Assembly: GCF_026168105.1 (NCBI RefSeq)
Contig: NZ_LBMW01000008.1
Location: 62,001 to 126,000, forward strand
Direction of reading: 5' to 3'
Source: Streptomyces hygroscopicus
GTDB lineage: Bacteria > Actinomycetota > Actinomycetes > Streptomycetales > Streptomycetaceae
Length of the DNA: 64,000 bases
The notes beneath the pieces are model-generated. The model was not told the origin of the DNA. It ran no database searches and was given only the letters and a program-made list of their open reading frames with translations. Positions 41,462 to 53,250 of the stretch are shown one piece after another. Made by a program: the position numbers and the translations under genes. The number at the start of each line of letters is the position of its first letter. Positions within the stretch are counted from its first letter, which is position 1.

Positions 41462-42727
41462 TCAGACCAGTTCCAGCGGCAGTGACTTGATGCCGTTGAT
41501 GAAGTTGGAGACCAGTCGTCCGGGCGGTCCGGCGAGGCGGGGCGCGGGCAGGGCCCGCAGCGCCTCCTCGTAGAGCAGGCCCAGTTGGAGCCGTGCGAAG
41601 TGCGCGCCGAGACAGACGTGCGGGCCGTCCCCGAAGGACACGTGCGGATTCGGTGTCCTGGACAGGTCGAGCCGATCGGGTTCGGCGAAGACGCGCTCGT
41701 CCCGGTTGGCCGACGCGTGGAAGACGACCACCTTCTCGCCCGCGCGGATGCGCCGTCCGGCCAGCGCGGTGTCCCGGGCTGCGGTCCGCCGGAAGCTGAG
41801 CACGGGCGGATGCCAGCGCAGCAACTCCTCGACGGCGAGCGGAATGTGCCGGGGACGGGCCCGCAGCCCGTCGTACGCCGACGGGTGCCCGGCCAGCGCC
41901 AGGAGGCCGCCCGGTGCCGCGCTCCGCACCGTGTCGTTGCCCGCGACCGTCAGCAGGAAGAAGAACATCTCCAGTTCGGGGCCCGTGAGTTCGGGGTCGG
42001 TGCCGAGCGTCGTCATGATGTCGTCTGCGGGGTGGTCCCGCTTGTACGCGGCCAGCCGCTGCGCATAAGCGAACATGTCCCGCAGGGCACCCGGCGAGCG
42101 TGGATTGACGGGTCGGCCCTCGGCGTCCAGCAGTGGCTCGCCCGCCTCGTCAGGGTCCTGGTACCCGATCACGCGCCGGGTCCAGTGCAGCAGCAGGCGC
42201 CGGTCGGACTCGGGCACCCCCAGCAGATCTGCGAGGTTGAGGGCGGCGTAGTCGTCGGTGACGGCGGCGACGACGTCACAGGTGCCGTCGCCGGCGCGCG
42301 CCTGCTCCAGGGCGCCGGCGAACAGAGCGCGGGCGCGTGCGCGGGCGAGCGCCGTGAAGCGGTCGATGCGGCGCGGCGTGAAGGCGCGGCTCACCAGCCG
42401 TCTCAACCGCGCGTGTTCGGGCCGGTCCTGATTGAGCATCATGCGCCGGATGAACGGCAGGTCGTCGGGGTCGGGGTCCCGGATCTGGGTGGCACCGAGG
42501 TACGAGGAGTACGTCGCCGCGTCCCTGAGCACACGCACGACGTCCGCGTGGCGGGTCACCGCCCAGAAGCCGGGCCCGGCCGGCCAGCCGAGCACCTCCG
42601 GCTCGTCCTGCCAGGCGACCGGGTGATGGTCGCGGAGGTCGCGGTACGCGCCATGCGGGACCTCTTCGGCGTACCGGCGGGGGTCGAAGACGTCGGGAAC
42701 GGGCGGAGCGGTCTCGCCGACACTCAC
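41462..42727 (-). CDS. Cytochrome P450
   Basis: A 421-residue bacterial P450. The I-helix reads LLTVAGNDTVR, the K-helix ExxR is in VEELLRW and the haem-binding loop is FGDGPHVCLGAHFA. It would hydroxylate or otherwise oxidise a small molecule using a ferredoxin partner, which is not encoded here. The GTG start overlaps the upstream hydrolase stop (GTGA), so the two are coupled. The pair diverges from geosmin synthase, but geosmin formation itself needs no P450. Confidence 0.92.
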   Translation of the reverse strand: MSVGETAPPVPDVFDPRRYAEEVPHGAYRDLRDHHPVAWQDEPEVLGWPAGPGFWAVTRHADVVRVLRDAATYSSYLGATQIRDPDPDDLPFIRRMMLNQDRPEHARLRRLVSRAFTPRRIDRFTALARARARALFAGALEQARAGDGTCDVVAAVTDDYAALNLADLLGVPESDRRLLLHWTRRVIGYQDPDEAGEPLLDAEGRPVNPRSPGALRDMFAYAQRLAAYKRDHPADDIMTTLGTDPELTGPELEMFFFLLTVAGNDTVRSAAPGGLLALAGHPSAYDGLRARPRHIPLAVEELLRWHPPVLSFRRTAARDTALAGRRIRAGEKVVVFHASANRDERVFAEPDRLDLSRTPNPHVSFGDGPHVCLGAHFARLQLGLLYEEALRALPAPRLAGPPGRLVSNFINGIKSLPLELV

Positions 42728-43584
42728 GCCCGGGAGCCTTCCGGGCCGTCCACCGTCGCGGCCATGGGGCCCGCCGCGCTCGCCGCCCCTCTGTCCCCCT
42801 CGTGCCCCGCATCCGCGTCGTCCGCGTGCAGGAAGTCCTCCACGGCCCGGATCAGGTCGAGCGGTGCCTCGTCCATCGCGTAGTGGCCGGCCGACGGCAG
42901 CTCGAGGAGCGAGCCCTGTGGATACCAGCGCAGCCAGGTCTCACGCAGCAGCACGGCCGTCAGCGCGGGATCGAGCGCGCCCGTCACCGCCAGCGCGGGC
43001 ACCGTCGAACCCGTGACCTGGGTGTGGAAGTCCTCCCCGGCCCATGAGTCCAGCCAGGTCCGGAACGCCTTGGTGTCGCTGCATGCCAGGGAACGCGCCA
43101 CCATGCGGTCCAGCCAGGTGGCGGGCGCCCGGCCGCCGGTGGTGATGTCGATGATGGCGCGCCGGTTCTCCGGCTTGTGCGCGGCGTCCGCGAACAACTC
43201 CCACTGCTCGGCGGGCATCCGCAGGCCGGAGGCGGGCACGGGCGAGACCCCGACGATCCGTCGCAGCCGCCGGGGGGCGAGCGCCAGCAGCCGCTGTGCC
43301 ACCGTGCCGCCCATCGAGTGCCCGAGCACCGAGAACCGCCCCCAGCCCAGCCGGTCGGCCAGTTCGACGAGGTCCGCGGCGGCCTCCGCGGTGCCGAACG
43401 CCCCTGCCGCGTCCTTCGCCGCCCCGTACCCGCGCAGATCCACCAGCGCGTAGGTGAAGGCGGCACGGTCGAGATCCGGCAGCACCGCCGCGTACGCGGC
43501 CCGGTCGGCGAACCAGCCGTGCACCGCGAACACCTTGTGGGCGCCGTTGCCGTGCACTTCATGAGGCAGCACGAAGGAGGTCAT
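42724..43584 (-). CDS. Alpha/beta-fold hydrolase
   Basis: A 286-residue hydrolase. The nucleophile elbow is GHSMGG and the catalytic His is in SAGHYAMDEAP; an oxyanion-region HGWF follows the first strands. The closest general class is esterase/lipase-like. Translation is coupled to the P450. The ATG (43582-43584) is the first start compatible with the fold; an upstream in-frame extension is non-homologous. Confidence 0.87.
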   Translation of the reverse strand: MTSFVLPHEVHGNGAHKVFAVHGWFADRAAYAAVLPDLDRAAFTYALVDLRGYGAAKDAAGAFGTAEAAADLVELADRLGWGRFSVLGHSMGGTVAQRLLALAPRRLRRIVGVSPVPASGLRMPAEQWELFADAAHKPENRRAIIDITTGGRAPATWLDRMVARSLACSDTKAFRTWLDSWAGEDFHTQVTGSTVPALAVTGALDPALTAVLLRETWLRWYPQGSLLELPSAGHYAMDEAPLDLIRAVEDFLHADDADAGHEGDRGAASAAGPMAATVDGPEGSRA

Positions 43585-43724
43585 GCGACCACGGTGGCCC
43601 GGGGAAGAGTGGTCGGCAAGGGGGCGTGCGGAGCGCCGGATTCGCGGTGGGTGCCCGCGTCCCGGTTCACGCGATGGTGTGATCACGTCCGACCGTGTGG
43701 ATGCCCCAGCCGGGCCACGGGTAG

Positions 43725-45905
<2,181 letters not shown>

Positions 45906-46266
45906 CCCGAGCGGCCGGACGGTACGGGCCGGGCTGCCTGCCGGTGGCGGTTCGAACCGTCAGGGCGGCCGACGCTCCGTGTCGGGCTTCCGGACGGTAC
46001 TCAACTGTCACGGTTCAGCCGCCCGCCTGCGCCCGACCCACCGGCCCGTCTGGCCGCCGGGTCGGGCCGCCGGGCAGACGCCCCGGCGAAGGCGATCGCC
46101 CCGTGGGCTTCCGCCCGGGGCAGGCACCCACGAGGCGGGCACACCGAGGCGGTGGGTCGCCCGACCCGACCGGCGTCTTGGTCGCAATGGGCTCGCGTAC
46201 GTCCCGGCGGAAGGGCAGGATGCTGCCCGTAGACCCTGGGAGAATCCGGACCCGCGGAGGTTATGG
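45906..46266. other. Intergenic region downstream of geosmin synthase
   Basis: A 361-bp gap with no supported gene. It should contain the geosmin synthase terminator and the promoter of the M24 peptidase gene. I did not find a convincing promoter. Confidence 0.4.
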
Positions 46267-47412
46267 ATGACCGGCACGCCCGCGCCGCCCCCCACAGGCC
46301 GCCCCGCGCCCTTCACGGCCGAGGACTACGCGGCCCGGATGCGGCGCGCCGCGGAAGCCGCCGCCGCGGCCGGGCTCGCCGGGCTTCTCATCGCGCCGGG
46401 ACCCGATCTGGTGTGGCTGACGGGATACCGGCCGGTGGAGACCGAACGCCTCACGCTGCTGGTGCTGCGGGCCGGGCACGACCCGGTCCTCGTCGTGCCC
46501 ACCCTGGAGGCGCCCGACGCGGCGGAGGCGACGGGAGCGCCCGCGCTGACGCTGCGCGACTGGACCGACGGCAAGGACCCCTACGAGGCGGCCGCCTCCC
46601 TGCTCGGGACCGGTGGCCGCTACGGCATCAGCGACAACGCCTGGGCCCTGCACCTGCTCGGTCTGCGCGAAAGGCGCCCGGACGTCGACCACGTCGCGCT
46701 CACCCGCTCCCTGCCCATGCTCCGGGCCGTCAAGGACGCCGCGGAGCTCGACCGGCTTGCCGCCGCGGGCGCGGCCGCCGATGCGGCGTACGAGGAGATC
46801 CGGAAGGTTCCCTTCGCCGGACGCCGGGAGCGGGAGGTCGCTGCGGATCTCGCCGAGCTGCTGCGGCGGTTCGGGCACGCGCAGGTCGACTTCACCATCG
46901 TCGCCTCGGGCCCCAACGGGGCCAACCCGCACCACGAGGCCGGTGAACGCGTCATCGAGCGCGGCGACATGGTCGTCCTCGACTTCGGGGGCCTGAAGGA
47001 CGGCTACGGCTCCGACACCTCCCGTACCGTGCACGTCGGCGAACCGACCGACGAGGAGCGCCGGGTGCACGATCTGGTGCGGGCGGCCCAGGAGGCGGGC
47101 TTCCGCGCGGTCGGACCGGGCGCGGCCTGCCAGGAGGTGGACCGGGCGGCCCGCGCGGTCATCGCGGAGGCCGGGTACGGCGAGTACTTCATCCACCGCA
47201 CCGGGCACGGCATCGGCGTCACCACGCACGAGCCGCCGTACATGATCGAGGGCGAGGAACAGCCGCTCGTGCCCGGCATGTGTTTCTCGGTGGAGCCCGG
47301 CATCTATCTGCCCGGCCGTTTCGGGGTCCGTATCGAGGACATCGTGACGGTGACCGAGGACGGCGGACGCAGGCTCAACAACACGCCGCGGGAGCTGGTG
47401 ATAGTCGACTGA
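46267..47412 (+). CDS. M24 family peptidase (Xaa-Pro aminopeptidase-like)
   Basis: A 381-residue M24 pita-bread metallopeptidase. An N-terminal creatinase-like domain (to about 150) is followed by the catalytic domain with metal ligands in MVVLDFGG, SDTSRT, HRTGHGIG, EPG and EDIV. It would remove N-terminal residues before proline, or act on related dipeptides. The ATG at 46267 is chosen over the out-of-frame ATG at 46263 because GGAGG lies 6 nt upstream and the family frame starts here. Confidence 0.9.
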   Translation: MTGTPAPPPTGRPAPFTAEDYAARMRRAAEAAAAAGLAGLLIAPGPDLVWLTGYRPVETERLTLLVLRAGHDPVLVVPTLEAPDAAEATGAPALTLRDWTDGKDPYEAAASLLGTGGRYGISDNAWALHLLGLRERRPDVDHVALTRSLPMLRAVKDAAELDRLAAAGAAADAAYEEIRKVPFAGRREREVAADLAELLRRFGHAQVDFTIVASGPNGANPHHEAGERVIERGDMVVLDFGGLKDGYGSDTSRTVHVGEPTDEERRVHDLVRAAQEAGFRAVGPGAACQEVDRAARAVIAEAGYGEYFIHRTGHGIGVTTHEPPYMIEGEEQPLVPGMCFSVEPGIYLPGRFGVRIEDIVTVTEDGGRRLNNTPRELVIVD

Positions 47413-47514
47413 GAGGGCCCTGGCCGACCACGACGCGCCCCGAGGGGGCGACGGTCGGCCGACCCGGCACCAGGAGCCCACCCCGCACGCCCCCGAGACG
47501 ACAACGGCGCGATC

Positions 47515-48441
47515 ATGACCCAGGCACCGACACCGACGGCGGAGACCGTACGCCGACTGGTCCGCTCCCTGCTCCACGACGGCGACGGCCCCGACGTGAG
47601 GCCCGTCGCCGAGGGCGGGGAGCAGCACACCACCTGGTGGGTCGGCACGCGACATGTGCTGCGGCTGGCCCCCGACCGCGACGCCTCCGTGCGCCAGCGC
47701 CGCGAACTGCGGCTGCGCGGCCTGGTGCGGCCTCACGTCGGCATGGCGGTCCCCACGAGCGTCGCACACGGGGAGTGGGCTCCCGGCCTCGGCTACACCC
47801 TCGACACCCGCCTGCCGGGAGCCACCGCTGAGGAGGTGGGCGTCTCGGCGGTCGGCGAGGCGGACCTCGCGGCGCTGCTCACGGGGTTGCGCGAGGTACC
47901 CGTGCGCCAGGCCGAGGCGCTCGGCGTCCCGCGCGTCGCGCCGCGCTCTTTGGAGGAGGTGCGTACGGCAGCCGCGCGCGCCGCCGGACGCCTGGCCGAG
48001 GACGAAGAGTTCGACCCCGCCCGGCTCGCCCAGCTCACCGCGCCGGCCGCCCGTCAACTGGCCGCGCAGCCCGGCGCTGCCGTCCTGGTCCACCACGGCC
48101 TCAGCGGTGAACACCTCGTGGTGAGCGGCGACGGGCGGGTGCGCGGGGTCCTCGGCTGGGCCGACGCGGCCATCGGTGACCCGGCCGAGGACATTGCCGC
48201 CCTCGCCGTCGCCGTCGGCGCCCCCGCCGCGGTGCGCGCCGCCACCCTCGCCGGATACGGCGCCCGGCCCTGCCTGCGCGGCCTGTGGCTCGCCCGCTGT
48301 GACACGCTCGTCCGCCTCGCCGACGGGCTCGAGGGCCGTGACGGCACCCCGCTGCCGGTCCTGCGGGTCCGGCTGCGGCACGCCTGGGAGGCGATCATGC
48401 TGGAGAGGGTCACGGATCTGCCGGACGAGCAGCCGCCCTAG
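47515..48441 (+). CDS. Aminoglycoside phosphotransferase-fold protein with altered catalytic residues
   Basis: A 308-residue member of the APH/choline kinase-like fold. The catalytic-loop region reads LVHHGLSGEHLVV, where HxD normally supplies the base; the Asp position is Gly195. The metal-binding Asp expected before Trp (VLDW) is Gly214 in VLGWADAAIGDP. The GDPAED element is intact. With both acidic residues changed the protein may be a pseudokinase or a binder. I cannot exclude that nearby Glu/Asp residues compensate. It converges on treZ. Confidence 0.78.
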   Translation: MTQAPTPTAETVRRLVRSLLHDGDGPDVRPVAEGGEQHTTWWVGTRHVLRLAPDRDASVRQRRELRLRGLVRPHVGMAVPTSVAHGEWAPGLGYTLDTRLPGATAEEVGVSAVGEADLAALLTGLREVPVRQAEALGVPRVAPRSLEEVRTAAARAAGRLAEDEEFDPARLAQLTAPAARQLAAQPGAAVLVHHGLSGEHLVVSGDGRVRGVLGWADAAIGDPAEDIAALAVAVGAPAAVRAATLAGYGARPCLRGLWLARCDTLVRLADGLEGRDGTPLPVLRVRLRHAWEAIMLERVTDLPDEQPP

Positions 48442-48510
48442 GCGGGCTCGGACGGAACGGGGCCCGTCGGCCCACCGCCAGCCGCCCCGACGCCTTCCTC
48501 ACGCCCTTTG

Positions 48511-48730
48511 CGCCCGCGTCGGCGCCGCGCACGTCCCGCAGGTTCCTGGAGCCCGCGTCGGCGCCGCGCACGTCCGTTGGGCCCGCGTCGGCACTGCGCA
48601 CGTTCCGCGCGTCGGCGTCGGCGCCGCGCACGTCCCGCAGGGTTCCTGGAGCCCGCGCCGGCGCCGTGCACGCCCTTTGCGCCCGCGTCGCGCACGTTCC
48701 TCGCGCCCGTCTTCGCGCCGCGCGCGTCCG
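48511..48730. repeat. Seven-unit degenerate 30/40-bp repeat between convergent genes
   Basis: Copies sharing a core like CCCGCGTCGGCGCCGCGC followed by ACGT begin near 48511, 48551, 48581, 48611, 48651, 48681 and 48705. Spacings alternate mainly between 40 and 30 bp; the longer units carry an extra GGTTCCTGGA-type segment. It abuts the treZ stop codon and fills nearly the whole intergenic gap. Confidence 0.85.
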
Positions 48731-50476
48731 TCACACCTGCGTCAGCACCGCGCACGACTCGCCCGGCAGGTTCAGCACGCCGTTCTCGTCCGGAGTTTGC
48801 ACGGGCTGCCACGTGGCCAGTACGCGTGCGGGGTGGACGCCCACGGGGACCCGGGCCGGCTCCTTGCCGAGGTTCACCGCGACCCGGACGTCCCCGCGGC
48901 GGAAGGCGAGCCAGCGTTCGTCCTCGTCGTAGGTGACCTTCACGTCCCCGAGGTCCGGGTCCGAGAGGTCGGGCTGGGCGCGGCGCAGGGCGATCAGCTT
49001 GCGGTACCAGGCCAGTACGCGCGCGTGGGGGTCGCGTTCCGGTTCGGACCAGTCGAGGCAGGAGCGTTCGCGGGTCGCCGGGTCCTGGGGGTCGGGCACG
49101 TCCTCCTCCGCCCAGCCGTGCGCCGCGAACTCCCGGCGCCTGCCCCGCCGTACGGCCTCGGCGAGTTCGGGATCGGTGTGGTCGGTGAAGAACTGCCAGG
49201 GCGTGCCCGCGGCCCACTCCTCACCCATGAACAGCATCGGCGTGAACGGGGCGGTGAGCACCAGGGCCGCCGCGCACGCCGCGAGCCCGGGGGAGAGGGA
49301 TGCCGAAAGCCGGTCGCCCTGGGCGCGGTTGCCGACCTGGTCGTGGGTCTGGGCGTAGCCGAGCAGACGGTGCGCGGAGACGCGCGTACGATCCAGCGGG
49401 CGGCCGTGTTGCCTGCCCCGGAACGTCGAGTACGTGCCGTCGTGGAAGAAACCGCCCGTGAGCGTCTTGGCGAGGGCCGCGAAAGGGGCGCGGGCGAAGT
49501 CCTCGTAGTACCCCTGCGACTCGCCGGTCAGCACGGTGTGCAGCGCGTGATGGAAGTCGTCGTTCCACTGGGCCTGCATCCCGAGGCCGTGCTCCGCGCG
49601 CGGGGTGATGACCCGTGGGTCGCCCAGGTCCGACTCGGCGATCAGGAAGAGCGGCCTGCCCACGTCGGCTGCCAGCGCGTCCACGGCCGACGAGAGCTCC
49701 TCGAGGAAGTGGACCGCGCGCGTGTCGCACAGCGCGTGCACCGCGTCCAGTCGCAGCCCGTCGAGCCGGTAGTCGCGCAACCAGGCCAGAGCGCTGCCGA
49801 TCAGATAGGCACGTACCTCGTCCGAGCCCGGCGCGTCGAGGTTCACGGCCGCGCCCCAGGGAGTGTGATGCGTGTCCGTGAAGTACGGGCCGAACGCCGG
49901 GAGATGGTTGCCGGAGGGGCCGAGGTGGTTGTGGACCACGTCCAGCACGACCCCGAGTCCCAGTTCGTGCGCCCGGTCGACGAACCGTTTCAGCGCCTCG
50001 GGCCCGCCGTACGGCTCGTGCACCGCCCAGGGCGAGACGCCCTCGTACCCCCAGCCGTGCCGTCCCGGGAACGGGCACAGCGGCATCAACTCCACATGGG
50101 TGACGCCCAGTTCGACCAGATGCCCGAGCCGCTCGGCCGCCGCGTCCAGGGTGCCCTCGCGGGTGTACGTGCCCACGTGCAGCTCGTACAGCACCGCGCC
50201 CGGCAGCCCGAGCCCTGCCCACTCGACACGCCACGCGTAGCGCCCGTGGTCGACCACCGCGCTCAGGCCGTCCGGACCGTCCGGCTGGCGGCGTGAACGC
50301 GGATCCGGCAGCACGGGGCCGTCGTTCACCGCGAATCCGTACCGCGTGCCGTCGTCGGCCTCGGCGTCGCCCGTCCACCACCCCGCACGCTCCGGATCGT
50401 GCGCCATCGCGCGCGTGACACCGCCGCAGTGGAGCGTCACCCGGTCGGCCCCTGGTGCCCACACCTCGAACTGCAC
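48731..50476 (-). CDS. treZ: Malto-oligosyltrehalose trehalohydrolase
   Basis: A 581-residue GH13 enzyme with an N-terminal CBM48-like domain. Conserved regions are VVLDVVHNH, GLRLDAVHA (nucleophile Asp), FLIAESD (acid/base Glu) and NDDFHHALHTVLTGES. It releases trehalose from the maltooligosyltrehalose made by TreY. The start is GTG at 50474-50476. It shares strand with treY and glgX, and the pathway is complete in this window although the genes are not contiguous. Confidence 0.95.
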   Translation of the reverse strand: MQFEVWAPGADRVTLHCGGVTRAMAHDPERAGWWTGDAEADDGTRYGFAVNDGPVLPDPRSRRQPDGPDGLSAVVDHGRYAWRVEWAGLGLPGAVLYELHVGTYTREGTLDAAAERLGHLVELGVTHVELMPLCPFPGRHGWGYEGVSPWAVHEPYGGPEALKRFVDRAHELGLGVVLDVVHNHLGPSGNHLPAFGPYFTDTHHTPWGAAVNLDAPGSDEVRAYLIGSALAWLRDYRLDGLRLDAVHALCDTRAVHFLEELSSAVDALAADVGRPLFLIAESDLGDPRVITPRAEHGLGMQAQWNDDFHHALHTVLTGESQGYYEDFARAPFAALAKTLTGGFFHDGTYSTFRGRQHGRPLDRTRVSAHRLLGYAQTHDQVGNRAQGDRLSASLSPGLAACAAALVLTAPFTPMLFMGEEWAAGTPWQFFTDHTDPELAEAVRRGRRREFAAHGWAEEDVPDPQDPATRERSCLDWSEPERDPHARVLAWYRKLIALRRAQPDLSDPDLGDVKVTYDEDERWLAFRRGDVRVAVNLGKEPARVPVGVHPARVLATWQPVQTPDENGVLNLPGESCAVLTQV

Positions 50477-50647
50477 GGACGGATCCCCCTCGTCTGCTCA
50501 TCGTGATGTAGCGGTCCCATGGTGCGTCACACGAGATCAATTCGCCTCCGGATCGATCCATTTGACACGCGGAACGACCCCGACGGCGGCCATGGTCGTC
50601 TTTGCGTTTTCTGGACACTCCGGCCCGACTGACCGACAATCACCAGC

Positions 50648-51199
<552 letters not shown>

Positions 51200-51395
51200 C
51201 CGGCTCCTTCCCGGGCGCGCCGGGTGCGCCTCACGGCCGGAGCGCCGCCCCGTCCCGGCCGACGCGCCTTGCCTCCGGCGGTGTTGACGTACCTCCCGAG
51301 CCGTGACTGACTGTGCGTACACCATGCACACCAGGTGAACCGACGTCACCACAGAGTGGAGGTGCGCTCTGCCGCCACTCCTCCGCTACCCGACC

Positions 51396-52721
51396 GTGGA
51401 CGAACTCGCCGCGAGAGCGGCCGCGCTCGTCGCCCGCCGTCCGCGCGACGCCCGGTTGCGCCGCGTCGGCACCTCCCGGGGCGGCACCCCCCTGTGGCTT
51501 CTCTCCGTCGGCCACGGCAGCCGCCAGGCCCTTGTCGTCGCCGGACCCCATGCCAACGAGCCCGTCGGCGGTGCCACCGTCCTGCGTCTGGCCGAGCGGG
51601 CGCTGGCCGACCCCCGGCTGGGCGAGCAGGCCGACGCGACCTGGAACCTGCTGCTGTGCCTCGACCCGGACGGCGCGCGCCGCAACGAGGGCTGGCTGTC
51701 GGGCCCGTACACCCTCGGCCGGTACTTCCGGCACTTCTTTCGCCCGGGCTTCCTCGAGCAGCCCGAATGGCTGCCCGACGGCGCGGAGCGCGCCGCCCTG
51801 CCGGAGACCCGTGCTCTCCTCCACCTCCAGGACGAGCTGCGGCCCTTCTTCCAGTGCTCCCTGCACGGCGTCGACGTCGGCGGCGGCTTCGTCGAGCTGA
51901 CCCACGACCTGCCGGGAGTGGCCCAGCGGCTCGCCCAGGCCGCGGCCCGGCTCGGCATCCCGCGCGAACTCGGGCCGTACGACACCCTGTACTGGCCGAC
52001 CCTCGGGCCCGCCGTGTACCGCATCCCGCCGCCCCGCCGCGGCGACCTCGCCGCGGCGATCACCGAGGCCGCGGTCGAGTCGACCTGGTTCCACCCGCAC
52101 CGCTACGGCACCGTCACGGCGGTCGTGGAGGCGCCCATGTGGGGTGTGCCGGCCGTGGAGGACGGGTCTCCGCACCCGGACGCCGACGGTGAACTGAGGG
52201 CCGTCAGCCGGACGCTGCGGCGCGACACACGCCTCCTGGAAGCCCTCACGGCCCGCATCCGTCCCCATCTGGCCGCCGTGCCGGATGCCGCCCGGATGCT
52301 CGCCCCGGTCGACGACTATTTACTGGTCTGCCCCGGACTCGCCGACTCCTGGGACCCCGACACGTACGAAGCCGGGGAACGGCCGCTGCCGCCGCTCGAC
52401 CGTGCCCGTCTGACCGCCCTCGGCATTTCGGGCCGCCGGGTCGCGCTGCGCACCGCCGGGCTGCTGCACCAGCTCGCCAGGGCCGCAGGGAGCGCGGCGT
52501 CCGGTGTCCTGCCGGAGCTGGACGCGCTCATCGACGCATGGTGCGCGGACTACCACGACGGCCATGGGGCGCGCTGGATCCCGGTCGCCCGCCAGGCCGA
52601 GTACCAGGCGCGCGTGGTGCTCGCCGTCTTCGAACTGGCCGGGCGGGGTGCGCCCGCGCGGTCCCGTTCGGGTGATTCCGGCTGGAGTCCGGGAACCGCG
52701 GTGCCGATGCATACAGAGTGA
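51396..52721 (+). CDS. M14 family zinc carboxypeptidase-like protein
   Basis: A 441-residue M14-type metallopeptidase. Zinc ligands fit GPHANEPVGG (HxxE) and SLHGVDVGGG (His); a later VVEAPMW may hold the catalytic Glu. No signal peptide is apparent with the GTG start at 51396. A CTG at 51369, with GGAGGTG 5 nt upstream, would add PPLLRYPT and may be the true start. Codon 309 is TTA (52320-52322). The next gene, a protease inhibitor, overlaps its stop as GTGA. Confidence 0.82.
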   Translation: MDELAARAAALVARRPRDARLRRVGTSRGGTPLWLLSVGHGSRQALVVAGPHANEPVGGATVLRLAERALADPRLGEQADATWNLLLCLDPDGARRNEGWLSGPYTLGRYFRHFFRPGFLEQPEWLPDGAERAALPETRALLHLQDELRPFFQCSLHGVDVGGGFVELTHDLPGVAQRLAQAAARLGIPRELGPYDTLYWPTLGPAVYRIPPPRRGDLAAAITEAAVESTWFHPHRYGTVTAVVEAPMWGVPAVEDGSPHPDADGELRAVSRTLRRDTRLLEALTARIRPHLAAVPDAARMLAPVDDYLLVCPGLADSWDPDTYEAGERPLPPLDRARLTALGISGRRVALRTAGLLHQLARAAGSAASGVLPELDALIDAWCADYHDGHGARWIPVARQAEYQARVVLAVFELAGRGAPARSRSGDSGWSPGTAVPMHTE

Positions 52722-53164
52722 CGAAGACGACCCTGGCTCTGCGCGGCGCCCTGCTCGCCGCGTCCGCCCTGCTCACCACGGTGCCGGCCCAGGCCGCGCC
52801 CCGCCCGGTCACGACCGGCAACTGGCTCTATCTGACCGTCTCCCAGGGCGACACCCGTTCCAGGGAAATCCGCGGCACGATGCTGATGTGCAACCCGCCC
52901 CACGGACACGCCCGGGCCGTCCAGGCGTGCGCGGAACTCGACGCGGTGCGGGGGGACATCGGCCGCATCCCGCCGAGCAAGAACACGTTCTGCCCGATGA
53001 TCTACGCGCCCGTGACCGTGTCCGCACGCGGCCAGTGGAGCGGCCGTCTCGTCGACTACAGCCACACGTTCTCGAACACCTGCGACCTGGCCGCGCGGAC
53101 CGGCTCGGTGTTCGCGCTGTCGGACAAGGCGGCGGACCGGCGGGTGCCGGGACTGCCGCACTGA
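52718..53164 (+). CDS. Subtilisin inhibitor (SSI) family protein
   Basis: A 148-residue secreted inhibitor. The signal peptide ends near APRP (cleavage about residue 26). The SSI fold shows LTVSQGD, paired Cys residues (MCNPP with QACAEL; FCPMIY with SNTCDL) and the reactive loop CPMIYAPV, with Met as the P1 residue and Ile as P1'. SSI proteins inhibit extracellular subtilisin-like proteases. The GTG start overlaps the carboxypeptidase stop. Confidence 0.92.
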   Translation: MTKTTLALRGALLAASALLTTVPAQAAPRPVTTGNWLYLTVSQGDTRSREIRGTMLMCNPPHGHARAVQACAELDAVRGDIGRIPPSKNTFCPMIYAPVTVSARGQWSGRLVDYSHTFSNTCDLAARTGSVFALSDKAADRRVPGLPH

Positions 53165-53168
53165 GCCG

Positions 53169-53212
53169 CGCCCCGCGCGCGGGACGGTACAACGCCCCGC
53201 GCGCGGGGACGG
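53169..53212. repeat. Duplicated GC palindrome downstream of the SSI gene
   Basis: Two near-identical 19-20-bp copies (53169-53187 and 53193-53212) each contain the palindrome CCCGCGCGCGGG. They begin a few bases after the inhibitor stop and could act as tandem terminators. Confidence 0.65.
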
Positions 53213-53250
53213 CGTTGCGGGTGACGGCGCGGGCGCGCCCTCGGGGGCGC

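Noticed and set aside
46261..48381. 706-codon leftward frame across the peptidase and phosphotransferase-like genes
   Set aside because: A shadow frame spanning two good rightward genes; no motifs.
48410..48631. Leftward small repetitive protein downstream of treZ
   Set aside because: The frame arises from the GC-rich repeat array; the unit spacing changes between 30, 40 and 24 bp and there is no ribosome site.
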